DNA from: CAYTTR01 sp964440805
GTDB taxonomy: Bacteria; Acidobacteriota; Aminicenantia; Aminicenantales; Aminicenantaceae
Assembly (NCBI GenBank): GCA_964440805.1
Contig: CAYTTR010000042.1
Span: forward strand, 1 to 21,052
Direction: 5' to 3'
DNA: 21,052 bases
Part shown: positions 1 to 7,105 of the stretch, piece by piece
How the letters are laid out: the number at the start of each line of letters is the position of its first letter
Position numbering within the stretch: position 1 is the first letter of the stretch
Notes under the pieces: generated by a model
Database searches by the model: none
What the model was told of the DNA's origin: nothing
The model's input: the letters and a program-made list of their open reading frames with translations, nothing else
Position numbers and translations under genes: made by a program

Positions 1-253
1 AGGAATTCCTGAACCCAAAATAACAAGAAAGATAAAAGTAGTGGGACATACGGACATGACAGGCACTTTGGAGTGCAACAGAGAACTTTCTCAAAAACGA
101 GCTTAGGCTGTAGTGGATTATTTGACATCTCAGCACGGAATCTCCGCTGACCGGCTGATTCCCTATGGAAAGGGGCCTCTTGCCCCTGCTGCCACCAATG
201 AAACCGAAGGAGGCCGGGCTGCCAACCGCCGCGTAGAACTCATCAAAATGTAA
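1..253 (+). pseudogene. OmpA-family C-terminal domain remnant with in-frame TAG
   Basis: The plus frame beginning at base 2 translates to an OmpA/MotB-type peptidoglycan-binding domain. It reads VVGHTD (38-55), N-R-E-L-S-x-K-R-A (77-103), then a TAG stop at 104-106 where this family normally has a Glu or other polar residue. It continues in the same frame through AVVDYL, GISADRLIPYGKG, G-R-A-A-N-R-R-V-E-L and a TAA at 251-253. The Asp of HTD and the NRR arginine, which bind diaminopimelate in this family, are both present. The gene enters from outside the window, so the N-terminal part is unseen. The single TAG (one base from GAG) splits an otherwise well-kept domain, so this is either a recent pseudogene or a sequencing error. 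Downstream 254-654 holds no supported gene. Confidence 0.8.
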
Positions 254-654
254 AAAATATAAACACGCCATTCTAAGCACTTCCGGAGCAGCCAAAGCAA
301 GCAGGCCGTTTAGCCCGCCCTGCCCATCACCTGCCAGGGGGAAAAACAGGTGACACTATAGGAAATTCCTTTTCTGCTGTGGTAGCTGGGAACACATCAT
401 CATTGCCCTTTTCCCATTCAACCATCGTGGGGGAGTATAAATCGCTACAAAAAGGATGTCAAGGACAATTGCAAGTCTTTGCTGGTGGGCGAAAACTCAT
501 CACAAGACGCAGAGAAGCCCGGAAAATGCCGAAAACCAGCCAGACTTCTGCCCGGTCAAAGAGAAAATCATGAAAAATATTCAGCCGGAGCCTCGGTATC
601 CATCAAGAATTCCTGCGAGACGACGTGAGGAGGTGGAGGTGGGCGAATAGATGG
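254..654. other. Intergenic stretch without supported gene
   Basis: About 400 bases with only short, unconvincing open frames. The longest (379-573 and 456-650, plus) are rich in Arg/Lys/Ser, overlap each other and match nothing I recognise. The stretch contains a 7-bp inverted repeat TCACCTG (327-333) / CAGGTGA (347-353) with a 13-base loop, and a match to a phage SP6 promoter core described separately. Confidence 0.5.
348..361 (+). promoter_or_regulatory. SP6-phage-promoter-like sequence
   Basis: AGGTGACACTATAG is identical to 14 consecutive bases of the SP6 RNA polymerase promoter core (ATTTAGGTGACACTATAG), but the four bases upstream (AAAC rather than ATTT) differ. It overlaps the right arm of a small inverted repeat. 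No phage gene is visible nearby, so a chance match or vector/assembly artefact is as likely as a working promoter. Confidence 0.2.
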
Positions 655-684
655 GGGGACGTTCCCCAAAGGGACACCCCTTCC
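655..684 (+). repeat. Dispersed hairpin repeat, copy 1 of 4
   Basis: GGGGAC followed by GTTCCCCAAAGGGACACCCC and TTCC. The halves GGGG-a/c-GTt-CCC and GGGACACCCC can pair around a CAAA loop. Three more copies in the same orientation lie at 6904-6933, 9249-9280 (degraded) and 11299-11328. This copy ends six bases short of the 3' end of the hepT remnant. It may act as a structured RNA end, but no U-tract follows. Confidence 0.75.
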
Positions 685-689
685 AGGCT

Positions 690-1115
690 CTAATGCTTAT
701 TTTTAGTAATGTATTTTAATATTTCTTTTTTAAACTCATTGAAATCATTCATCTGAGTTTTTAACATATTATAGACAAGCTCATCATTAATCCGTCCGTA
801 TTCATGGACTAAAATGTTACGGAATCCTCTCATTTTCTTTAACTTAGCCAACATTAGAGGCGATATGATTCCTGCTTGTTCTAATTTGTCGAACAGATCA
901 TCTTCTTCAGCCGGGAGACCAAGCCTGAGTCCTGAAACAATGATAGCACAAATATCTATCATGCTTTCAATTGAAACCTGAAGAAGGCGCTCACAGGCAC
1001 GTCTTTTCTCTATCTTTTTATATTATTCAAAGTTTTCCGGGCTTATCTCCTGAATTTCCTTGAGATATCCATCGAGTTCATCGATCTTGGCCAGCAGGCG
1101 TTCAAAATCCAACAT
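690..1115 (-). pseudogene. hepT: HepT-like toxin (DUF86 ribonuclease) broken by in-frame TAA
   Basis: Reading the minus strand from the ATG at 1115 gives MLDFERLLAKIDELDGYL, which stops at a TAA (1025-1023) after 30 codons. The same frame then continues KKIEKRRACERLLQVSIESM and on to 690. The whole, about 141 residues, has the usual HepT length and shape: an all-helical protein with the R-N-x-x-V-H-x-Y active-site motif (RNILVHEY). HepT is the HEPN-fold RNase of the HepT/MntA pair. The start overlaps the end of the mntA remnant (stop at 1104-1102) as in intact pairs, with an AAGGAGAT-type ribosome site just upstream. A fragment could restart at ATG 962 (90 residues, HEPN motif kept), but it would lack the first helices. 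Confidence 0.8.
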
Positions 1116-1320
1116 CGGCTATCTCCTTTAAGTAATCATGGTAGATGTGTTTGAAATCCTCATAGGCTTGAGCGGTTCTGAAAGCAATTTCATAAAGCTT
1201 ATCTTCGTCTCTAACGAATAATATTTTCCCTTCTTTTAATATTCTTTTCCGGATATATAGAGGAAGTTGTTGAAATATATGAATGTCGAAGAGAAAGTCC
1301 TTTAAATAATCCGAGTGTAT
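1102..1320 (-). pseudogene. mntA: MntA-like nucleotidyltransferase antitoxin, C-terminal fragment
   Basis: A 72-codon open frame ending at TGA 1104-1102 reads ...LPLYIRKRILKEGKILF then VRDEDKLYEIAFRTAQAYE and DFKHIYHDYLKEI. This is the conserved C-terminal half of MntA-type minimal nucleotidyltransferases, which AMPylate and neutralise the partner HepT. The N-terminal catalytic part (GSxxxG...DxD) is absent: the frame is closed by a TGA at 1323-1321 and, beyond it, the DNA changes to a transposase-like sequence on the other strand. The gene overlaps hepT by 14 bases, as in intact modules. The antitoxin is therefore certainly inactive. Confidence 0.7.
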
Positions 1321-1601
1321 TCAGCATATTTCGCTATCGCCCAATCTTGACCATTAATGAAGTTTGTCCACTATCAGGATTTAACTTTTCCGCGGACTCA
1401 TATGCGGGGGTGAGTGGATGCGAACTGTGTGTATGCGGCAAAGAAGCACTTATGAAATATTTAAAGGCAGCCACAGAAAGAGATGTCACCCCGGGCATCA
1501 TTGCAGTGATCCAGTCATTCGGAAGCCGGATAAACTTCCATCCTCATTTTCTGGTCACAGAGGGAGGAACAGAACTGAGGCAGAGTCTATGGATTATCTG
1601 A
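1311..1601 (+). mobile_element. IS91-like (Y2/HUH) transposase fragment
   Basis: The plus frame through the TTG at 1347 contains ...ALMKYLKAATERDV then TPGIIAVIQSFGSRINFHPH and FLVTEGGTE, ending at TGA 1599-1601. The stretch PG-x-I-x-x-IQ-x-FGSRIN-x-HPH-x-H-x-LVTEGG is characteristic of IS91/IS801-type transposases, where the H-x-H is the metal-binding HUH site. Here HPHLHFLV has shrunk to HPHFLV, so the second part of the motif is damaged. The N-terminal zinc-binding part and most of the C-terminal half are missing. In the next plus frame, 1566-1640 reads RTEAESMDYLKFIAWSTLQR, which could be a displaced later segment of the same transposase; that is weak. The fragment abuts the point where mntA loses its N-terminus. 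Confidence 0.55.
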
Positions 1602-1948
1602 AGTTTATTGCCTGGTCTACCCTCCAAAGGATGGGCTCCCCCTCTTCCTCAAGCTCAGCTCTCCATAGCAGCTGAGGAACAATCAGAATATATGTGAAAC
1701 AACTGCTGTCCAGTTAAAAAATGAAAAAGTCTTGTAAGTCATTGATAATAATAACGAAGTCAGGAAAAAAGCCTCCGGCAGATATTGCTGTTCATCATTG
1801 TGTGATACAGAGGGATATAGAGGGGTCGCCCATCAGAAAACGGCTGTAAAGATAATAGATAAAATGAGATTTTTAGGCGCTGGAAATCGTATCTATAAAA
1901 AGTCAGCCGAAAAATGAAAAAAGCAGAACTTCTATATTTTATTCTTTT
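1602..1948. other. Decayed or non-coding stretch
   Basis: No convincing gene on either strand. Short in-frame bits such as VKIIDKMRFLG (about 1850-1882, plus) could be transposase C-terminus debris but are too short to call. It lies downstream of the amidohydrolase gene, and no clear terminator hairpin was found. Confidence 0.4.
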
Positions 1949-3655
1949 TTATAAATCTTTTTTATAAACAATTTGGCCGTTAGTGATGGTGTAGAGAATT
2001 TCAGTTTCTTTTATCTCCTCCGGAGAAATTGTTAAAATATCCCTGGATAGAACCACTATATCCGCCAGTTTTCCGGAGCTTATGGCACCTTTAATATCTT
2101 CCTGGAATGAAGCATAAGCCGGATTGTAAGTGTAGGCTCTGATTGCCTGTTCCACGGAGATTTTTTGTTCCGGAAACCAGCCTTCAGGGTGAGAGCCGTC
2201 CAGAGGCTTCCGGGTTACAGCCGCATAGATTCCCCATAGAGCATCCAAAGGAGCTACTGTCCAGTCCGAACCAAAAATCATCATCACATCATTTTCCAGA
2301 AATGAACGAAAAGCATAAGTAGTTTCGCATCTTTTCAAACCGATTCTTTTCTCGGCAAAGCGGGCGTCATCAATGGCATGGTAAGGCTGAACAGAGGCGA
2401 TGACATTTAGCTTATTAAATCTCTTGAAGTCGGCAGATTGCAGATGTTGGGCATGCTCAATCCTCAATCTTCGGTCCCTGGGCCCGTTTTCTTCAATGAT
2501 CTGTTCAAACATATCAAGCAGTTCAGAATTGGCCCTGTCCCCGATAGAATGGACCGCCAATTGAAGTCCTGCTTTATCTGCCTCCATCATTTGTTTTTTC
2601 AGCTCATCAGGATTCACTACAAAAATTCCGTAGCTTGAAGGGTCCTGGTCATATGGTTCAAAGAAAAGAGCGGTGCTGGAACCAAGAGATCCGTCAAGAA
2701 AAGCCTTGACTCCTCCTATAGCAATCCAGTTCCGATGGTTGAAGTTCCGGCGGATTCCCAAATCAATCAATAGATGGCGCTTCTCAATAGCAATAAATCC
2801 ATATATCCGGGAAGTCAATTCTCCCTTATTAAGAAGTTCCTGATATATTTCAAGGTCAATGGGGGTCATATCCACCTGGTGAATGCTGGTGATGCCGTGT
2901 TCACGGGCATGTTCCAGAGATTTTTGGATGGCTTTTTTTATCTCTTCCCTCTGAGGAGGAGGAATGATCCGGCTGACCAACCGGGCTGCGGTCTCCCTTA
3001 AGACTCCCGTAGGTTTTCCGGTCTGAGGATCACGTACAATTATCCCGCCGGGCGGATCCGGCGTTTGAGCTGTGATTCCTGCCATTTCTAAGGCTAAACT
3101 GTTGGCAACCCTCATATGTCCGTCGTAGCGGCTGACCAAAACAGGACGGTCCGGAACATACCGGTCGATGAGTTCAGCAGTGGGTAAATTGCCTCCTGGC
3201 CATTTATCATGATCCCAATTCCCTCCTGTAATCCAGGCTCCAGGGGGAAGCTCTTTAGACTTTTCAGCCAGCAGCCGGCCGAACTCCTCTTGGCTTTCTG
3301 CATCTTTTAGCTTCACTCCCATCAGATGAAAGCCGCCGTCAACAAAATGAGTATGAGAGTCACAAAACCCAGGTAGAACTAGTCTGCCTTCAACATTAAT
3401 AACTTCTGTTTTGGGTCCCACCAGTTTTTGAATTTCTCTATTTGATCCCACTTTCAGTATTTTTCCTTTCCATACTGCTACGGCTTCGGCTAACGGCACA
3501 TCATTATCCACCGTCCAGATTTTTCCGTTTATAATAGCCAGATCAGCCTTGATGGATGCCTGTCCTGAACATCCCCAGGAAAGGAACAACCAGCATAAAC
3601 ATGTCGTTGCTGCAGACAGAATTTTTAAGCTCAGAAGAGCACTTATTTTTTCCAT
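1949..3655 (-). CDS. Exported YtcJ-like amidohydrolase (amidohydrolase_3 type)
   Basis: 568 residues, usual for this family. A hydrophobic N-terminus (about 5-28) ends in LSWGC, a poor lipobox, so the protein is exported and may be a lipoprotein anchored at Cys29. Metal-centre motifs are complete: H101-x-H103 in GFCDSHTHF, K317 in GGVKAFLDGS (the usual carboxylated Lys), H369 in AVHSIGDRA, H401 in RIEHAQ and D464 in FGSDW. The family hydrolyses C-N bonds in amides, formamides or cyclic ureas; the substrate cannot be read from sequence. AAGGAGAA sits about six bases before the ATG. No same-strand neighbour clearly shares an operon; the short gene at 3738-4082 lies upstream with an 82-base gap. 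Confidence 0.9.
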   Translation of the reverse strand: MEKISALLSLKILSAATTCLCWLFLSWGCSGQASIKADLAIINGKIWTVDNDVPLAEAVAVWKGKILKVGSNREIQKLVGPKTEVINVEGRLVLPGFCDSHTHFVDGGFHLMGVKLKDAESQEEFGRLLAEKSKELPPGAWITGGNWDHDKWPGGNLPTAELIDRYVPDRPVLVSRYDGHMRVANSLALEMAGITAQTPDPPGGIIVRDPQTGKPTGVLRETAARLVSRIIPPPQREEIKKAIQKSLEHAREHGITSIHQVDMTPIDLEIYQELLNKGELTSRIYGFIAIEKRHLLIDLGIRRNFNHRNWIAIGGVKAFLDGSLGSSTALFFEPYDQDPSSYGIFVVNPDELKKQMMEADKAGLQLAVHSIGDRANSELLDMFEQIIEENGPRDRRLRIEHAQHLQSADFKRFNKLNVIASVQPYHAIDDARFAEKRIGLKRCETTYAFRSFLENDVMMIFGSDWTVAPLDALWGIYAAVTRKPLDGSHPEGWFPEQKISVEQAIRAYTYNPAYASFQEDIKGAISSGKLADIVVLSRDILTISPEEIKETEILYTITNGQIVYKKDL

Positions 3656-3737
3656 CCTATTCTCCTTGTTAACTTGGTTCTTATTTTATGCTTTCCCCAT
3701 TCGCTAATGTCCCTTATATCAAGGCTCTGCTCAAATT

Positions 3738-4082
3738 TCAAATGATAGTATATCCGTTTATAGTATATAAGGTAAAAGGGCGGTAAAGGGGTTTGCATAC
3801 AAAAGATGGAACATCCGGCAGCCCTTTGGCTAAAGTACCTTTCGGGTTTTTACTTGCATCTATTGAAATAGTCCATAGGCTTTCTTCCGGTCCGGTTATA
3901 TGCCTTCCGAATACAACCGGGGTATCGGGGAGCTCGTCGTTTTCCACATAGTCGTCAATGAATTCTTTCAGTATGGTTTCAGCATCAAGGTTGTTCTCTT
4001 GAGCAGCTTGAAGAAAAACCGCATTCAGAAAAATCAAACCGGCGGCCACAAGGTAAAAGCCGAAGTATTTTTTTGATTTCAT
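3738..4082 (-). CDS. Short exported protein, possibly truncated SCP2-like
   Basis: 114 residues with a signal peptide (KSKKYFGFYL...FLQAAQ, cleavage near 27) and an AGGCGG ribosome site. The mature part (AETILKEFIDDY, PVVFGRHITG, ESLWTISID, GLPDVPSFVCK) resembles in spacing the first half of sterol-carrier-protein-2-like domains: helix, then strands, then G-x-P-x-x-P-(S/T)-F. In that fold the next part is a helix ending in ...LTAMGKA. Here the sequence instead runs into YTINGYTII and stops. Further down the same strand, around 3705-3688, RMGKA appears in another frame, so the C-terminal half may have been lost by frameshift. It could also be a genuine small secreted protein of unknown role. 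The family call is from memory of the pattern. Confidence 0.55.
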   Translation of the reverse strand: MKSKKYFGFYLVAAGLIFLNAVFLQAAQENNLDAETILKEFIDDYVENDELPDTPVVFGRHITGPEESLWTISIDASKNPKGTLAKGLPDVPSFVCKPLYRPFTLYTINGYTII

Positions 4083-4108
4083 TCTATTCCGCCTTTAATA
4101 ATTTTAAG

Positions 4109-4402
4109 TTATTTAACCTGAACTGTTCATAAAAAAGGCCGATACTTTTTATATCACAAATACTATCTATGATTTAAGAGATTTTATCATGGCGTAGGTA
4201 AAGAAATTAAGTTCATTTAATTCTTCCATTTAATATTATTTAAAATCGGCCTTTTTTACCCTTCGGGCGCCGACCCAGCCTAACCCGCCGATCTCAGCGC
4301 ATCTGCTTCGTTACAGGACACTTGCGGTGGAGAACCACAGCTGCGTGTCCTGCGCCTCGCAGCTGCACCAACCTCGGCTCGTGAATAATCCAGGTTAGAT
4401 AA
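4109..4402. repeat. 294-bp inverted-arm element (MITE- or REP-like)
   Basis: The left arm 4109-4130 (TTATTTAACCTGAACTGTTC then AT) and the reverse complement of 4381-4402 (TTATCTAACCTGGATTATTC then AC) agree at 17 of 22 bases; all five differences are transitions. Just inside the left arm, AAAAAAGGCCGAT (4131-4143) pairs perfectly with ATCGGCCTTTTTT (4245-4257). The left half is very AT-rich, while the right half (4258-4380) is GC-rich and contains a long stem-loop. No open frame fits a transposase, so it would be non-autonomous. A third copy of the arm sequence lies at 12651-12670. Confidence 0.6.
4299..4366. repeat. GC-rich long stem-loop inside the 4109-4402 element
   Basis: The arm 4299-4321 (GCATCTGCTTCGTTACAGGA then CAC) faces 4345-4366, whose reverse complement is GCAGCTGCGAGGCGCAGGAC then AC. 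The centre adds GTGG-AGAA-CCAC. Pairing is imperfect but long, with CAGGACAC/GTGTCCTG exact. It looks like a REP/BIME-type palindrome rather than a terminator, because no T-tract follows. Confidence 0.6.
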
Positions 4403-4414
4403 TGTTGAACGGTA

Positions 4415-4442
4415 TTGAAATAATCTCGGTGTGCTATAGAAT
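4415..4442 (+). promoter_or_regulatory. Sigma70-type promoter for the isochorismatase-family gene
   Basis: TTGAAA (4415-4420), a 16-base spacer, then TAGAAT (4437-4442), each matching consensus at five of six positions. The expected start lies near 4449, giving a leader of about 40 bases before the ATG at 4491. It lies just outside the right arm of the 4109-4402 element. Confidence 0.5.
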
Positions 4443-4490
4443 GGGGGAGATTGATTAATTTAAACCTAATCTTATTATGAAAGAGGTAAA

Positions 4491-5069
4491 ATGCGTGAAG
4501 GCTTCAACTTCGACAAAAACAAAGCCGCTCTCCTAATCATCGACATGCAGCGCCATTTCTGTGATCAGGGGAGTAATTTTTTTGTGCCAAAGTCAGACCT
4601 GCTGGCTGTAAAGCTTAAGCCTCTGGTGGAGGCATTCAGCAGTTCCAGCCGTCCCGTAATATTCACCCGTCATATTGATTCCGATGATCCGGATAACCTA
4701 ATGCTGCGTTGGTGGAGCGAAAGAATAAGATTGGATGACCCGATGAGTGAAATTGTTGAAATTCTGGATCCAAGCAAAGGCATTACAGGGCAAAAGGCTC
4801 AGTACGACGGCTTTCTAAATACCGACTTGGAAAAGATTCTTCGGAAAAAAGAGGTTCGCCAAGTTGTTGTCGGCGGTGTGTTGACCAATCTCTGTTGTGA
4901 AACTACTGCCCGGAGTGCTTTCATGAGAGGGTTTGAAGTATATTTTTTAAAAGACGGAACAGCAACGTTCTCCCAGGAAATGCACGAGGCTTCCTTATTA
5001 AATCTCGGCTACGGCTTTGCCCTGCTGACTACAATCGACGAAGTGCTCAAAAATTTCAATAAGGCATGA
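4491..5069 (+). CDS. Isochorismatase-family cysteine hydrolase
   Basis: 192 residues, normal size. The Rossmann-like start AALLIIDMQRHF supplies catalytic Asp18. GQKAQYDGF supplies Lys102. GGVLTNLCCETTARSAFMRG carries the family's nucleophile in T-N-x-C, Cys135, next to a second Cys136. The D/K/C triad is therefore complete. Members hydrolyse isochorismate, nicotinamide, N-carbamoyl compounds or other small amides; nothing here selects one. Cytosolic: no signal peptide. AGAGGT precedes the ATG. The ABC transporter genes start 78 bases downstream on the same strand and could be co-transcribed. Confidence 0.9.
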   Translation: MREGFNFDKNKAALLIIDMQRHFCDQGSNFFVPKSDLLAVKLKPLVEAFSSSSRPVIFTRHIDSDDPDNLMLRWWSERIRLDDPMSEIVEILDPSKGITGQKAQYDGFLNTDLEKILRKKEVRQVVVGGVLTNLCCETTARSAFMRGFEVYFLKDGTATFSQEMHEASLLNLGYGFALLTTIDEVLKNFNKA

Positions 5070-5147
5070 AGGTTGATGCATCCTATAAGAATTCCCAATA
5101 AGAGAAAAGAATGTTAAAATTTCTATCGGGAAAAATAAGGTAAATAA

Positions 5148-6164
5148 GTGAACCGCCCCCATTTTTCAAACCGCCCCCATTTTTCAGATGAAATAGCCAT
5201 CGAAGTAAAAGGACTTACCAAGAGATATGGGGAGGTTCGTGCTTTAAACGACATCAGTTTCCAAGTAAAAAAAGGAGAATTATACGGCTTTCTCGGTCCT
5301 AATGGAGCCGGGAAGACGACTACCATAAATATTCTTACCGGTTTGGCCAGGCCGGATGCCGGGTCAATTTATATTGATTCCATAGATTGTACCAGCAATC
5401 CCAAAGCAGCCCAGCATATGATAGGGATTGTTCCTGATGAAAGTAATCTTTATCCTGAACTTACTGGCTTCGAAAACCTATGCTTCTGTGCAGCCCTTTA
5501 TGGAATGCACAAAAAAGAGCGAAAGATACGAGCACAAAAGCTCATGGAAACCTTCGGCCTTGCCGACGCTGCTGCCCGAAAATTCGCTAACTATTCCAAG
5601 GGGATGAAACGCAAGTTGACCTTTGCCGCCGGAATAATTCACGAGCCTCCTGTTCTTTTTCTCGATGAACCGACAACAGGAATTGATGTTGCCAGCGCTC
5701 GTCAGGTAAGACAGATAATTTCCGGTCTCCATAATCAGGGGACCACGGTCTTTCTTACCACCCATTATATTGAAGAGGCAGAGCGGCTCTGTGAGAGGAT
5801 TGCCTTTATAGCGGATGGGCGAATTATCCGAATTGATTGCACGGAAGACCTTTTAAAACCCGTTAAGGGAAAGAACATACTCCTTATTTCTGTCTCCGGT
5901 TTCAAGTCCAACTTAACTGAAAAGATAACCTCTTGTTTTCCGCAGTATGATTTCCAATTCGATTCAGATTTGATCCGGATTGAATCTTCTGAGCCGGCAG
6001 ATGTCGGCACACTGATCCGGTTCTTAGAGGATCAAGGGATTCAGGTGACAGAGGCCAGGAGGCACCGGCCGTCTTTGGAGGATGTGTTTGTCCAGGTTAC
6101 AGGGATTGAAGCGGGTCTGATGAAAAAAGAGAAGGAAAAGGGGGGAGGAGAAAGAAATCAGTGA
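5148..6164 (+). CDS. ABC transporter ATP-binding protein (ABC-2 type exporter)
   Basis: 338 residues from a GTG start with a modest AAGG site. Walker A is GPNGAGKTT (Lys56). The signature is degenerate, YSKGMKRKL. Walker B is PPVLFLDEPTTGID and the switch His lies in TTHYIEEAE. After the nucleotide-binding domain (about 17-230) comes a roughly 80-residue C-terminal domain ending RHRPSLEDVFVQVTG, as in the DUF4162-type tail of CcmA/drug-exporter ATPases, and then a charged tail. The first 12 residues after the start are a duplicated NRPHFS unit, atypical for the family and probably added by a repeat. The stop overlaps the GTG of the permease by four bases, so the two are translationally coupled and form one exporter. 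The substrate is unknown. Confidence 0.93.
   Translation: MNRPHFSNRPHFSDEIAIEVKGLTKRYGEVRALNDISFQVKKGELYGFLGPNGAGKTTTINILTGLARPDAGSIYIDSIDCTSNPKAAQHMIGIVPDESNLYPELTGFENLCFCAALYGMHKKERKIRAQKLMETFGLADAAARKFANYSKGMKRKLTFAAGIIHEPPVLFLDEPTTGIDVASARQVRQIISGLHNQGTTVFLTTHYIEEAERLCERIAFIADGRIIRIDCTEDLLKPVKGKNILLISVSGFKSNLTEKITSCFPQYDFQFDSDLIRIESSEPADVGTLIRFLEDQGIQVTEARRHRPSLEDVFVQVTGIEAGLMKKEKEKGGGERNQ
5151..5186 (+). repeat. Tandem 18-bp duplication inside the ABC ATPase start
   Basis: Two exact, adjacent copies of AACCGCCCCCATTTTTCA (5151-5168, 5169-5186), each encoding NRPHFS. The sequence resembles the AACCGTCCCCATTTTTC-type short repeats that I recall from many bacterial genomes near REP/RAYT elements. 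It lies directly after the GTG start codon. Confidence 0.85.
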
Positions 6165-6898
6165 AACGCTGGATTGCCTTCTGGAACATCCTTGCCAAAG
6201 ATATGCGGGCTTATTATCTAAAGCCTCCAAATATAAGCTGGGGAATTATTTTCCCTCTGGCCTGGACAGGCATGTTCTTTATAAGATCGGGCAGCGGGCT
6301 GGATAGTGCCCTGGAGCTTCTGCCGGGTGTTATAACCATATCTATACTTTTTGGCACAACTTCAATGTTGTCGGTAACCATTACCTTCGAGAGAAAAAGC
6401 CGCTCTTTTGAAAGATTGCTTCTTGCCCCCATTTCATTGGAGCTGTTGATGCTGGCCAAGACATCCGGGGCAATACTCTTCGGGATTGCCAATGCCTTAG
6501 TGCCTGTTTTGATTGCTTCTTTCCTGGCAGACCTATCAATAATAAATTGGTCTCTTGTGGTTCCGGCTATTATCCTCATTGCTATTGTTTCAACCTTTCT
6601 CGGGCTTTTCATTGCGGTTTCGGTGAGTGAGGTTTTTGAAGCTCAAACTTTTTCCAATTTCTTTCGCTTCCCAATGATATTCTTATGCGGATTATTTTTC
6701 CCCATTATATCTCTTCCCATATTTATCCGGCCGCTTTCTTATGTGCTTCCCATAACTTATGGTGTAGATATCCTCCATGGAGCAATCAATGGAAAGCATA
6801 TTATGTCTTTGTCGCTTAATTTCGTTATTCTTGGGGCATTTTGTCTTTGCCTATTTCTATTGAGCCTGCGTAACATAAACCGGAAATGGATTATTTAA
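6161..6898 (+). CDS. ABC-2 type transporter permease
   Basis: 245 residues with about six hydrophobic segments (around 24-41, 50-70, 95-121, 129-155, 166-185, 216-236), typical of the ABC2_membrane family. The conserved cytoplasmic loop ERKSRSFERLLLAPIS after the second segment marks drug/nodulation-type exporters. The start is the GTG within GTGA overlapping the ATPase stop, with GGAGGAG about 12 bases upstream. It pairs with the preceding ATPase in the inner membrane, probably two subunits of each. A copy of the dispersed hairpin repeat begins six bases after the stop. Confidence 0.9.
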   Translation: MKRWIAFWNILAKDMRAYYLKPPNISWGIIFPLAWTGMFFIRSGSGLDSALELLPGVITISILFGTTSMLSVTITFERKSRSFERLLLAPISLELLMLAKTSGAILFGIANALVPVLIASFLADLSIINWSLVVPAIILIAIVSTFLGLFIAVSVSEVFEAQTFSNFFRFPMIFLCGLFFPIISLPIFIRPLSYVLPITYGVDILHGAINGKHIMSLSLNFVILGAFCLCLFLLSLRNINRKWII

Positions 6899-6903
6899 AT
6901 TAG

Positions 6904-6933
6904 AGGGATGTTCCCCAAAGGGACACCCCTTCC
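6904..6933 (+). repeat. Dispersed hairpin repeat, copy 2 of 4
   Basis: AGGGAT followed by GTTCCCCAAAGGGACACCCC and TTCC; 28 of 30 positions agree with copy 1. It lies immediately after the permease stop codon, where the hairpin would form the 3' end of the message. Confidence 0.75.
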
Positions 6934-7105
6934 TATGAAGAAAATAATTTTAAGGAGCTTTCCTTATTCAGGCTTAAACGATTTTATTAATTCCCAAAAT
7001 ATTGTTTAAGATAGTTTTTAAATTGGGTTATTTTAGTCCGTTGAATCTTCTAAAAGGAAAATCGAGCAGACTTCTCTTATTCCAAGCAAATGCTGTCGCG
7101 GTTAG

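Noticed and set aside
379..650. Two overlapping plus-strand frames of 64 codons
   Set aside because: No ribosome site, basic low-complexity composition, no family, and they overlap each other.
1418..1675. Separate 85-codon plus-strand gene
   Set aside because: It overlaps the transposase-like frame; at most its RTEAES part is shifted transposase debris.
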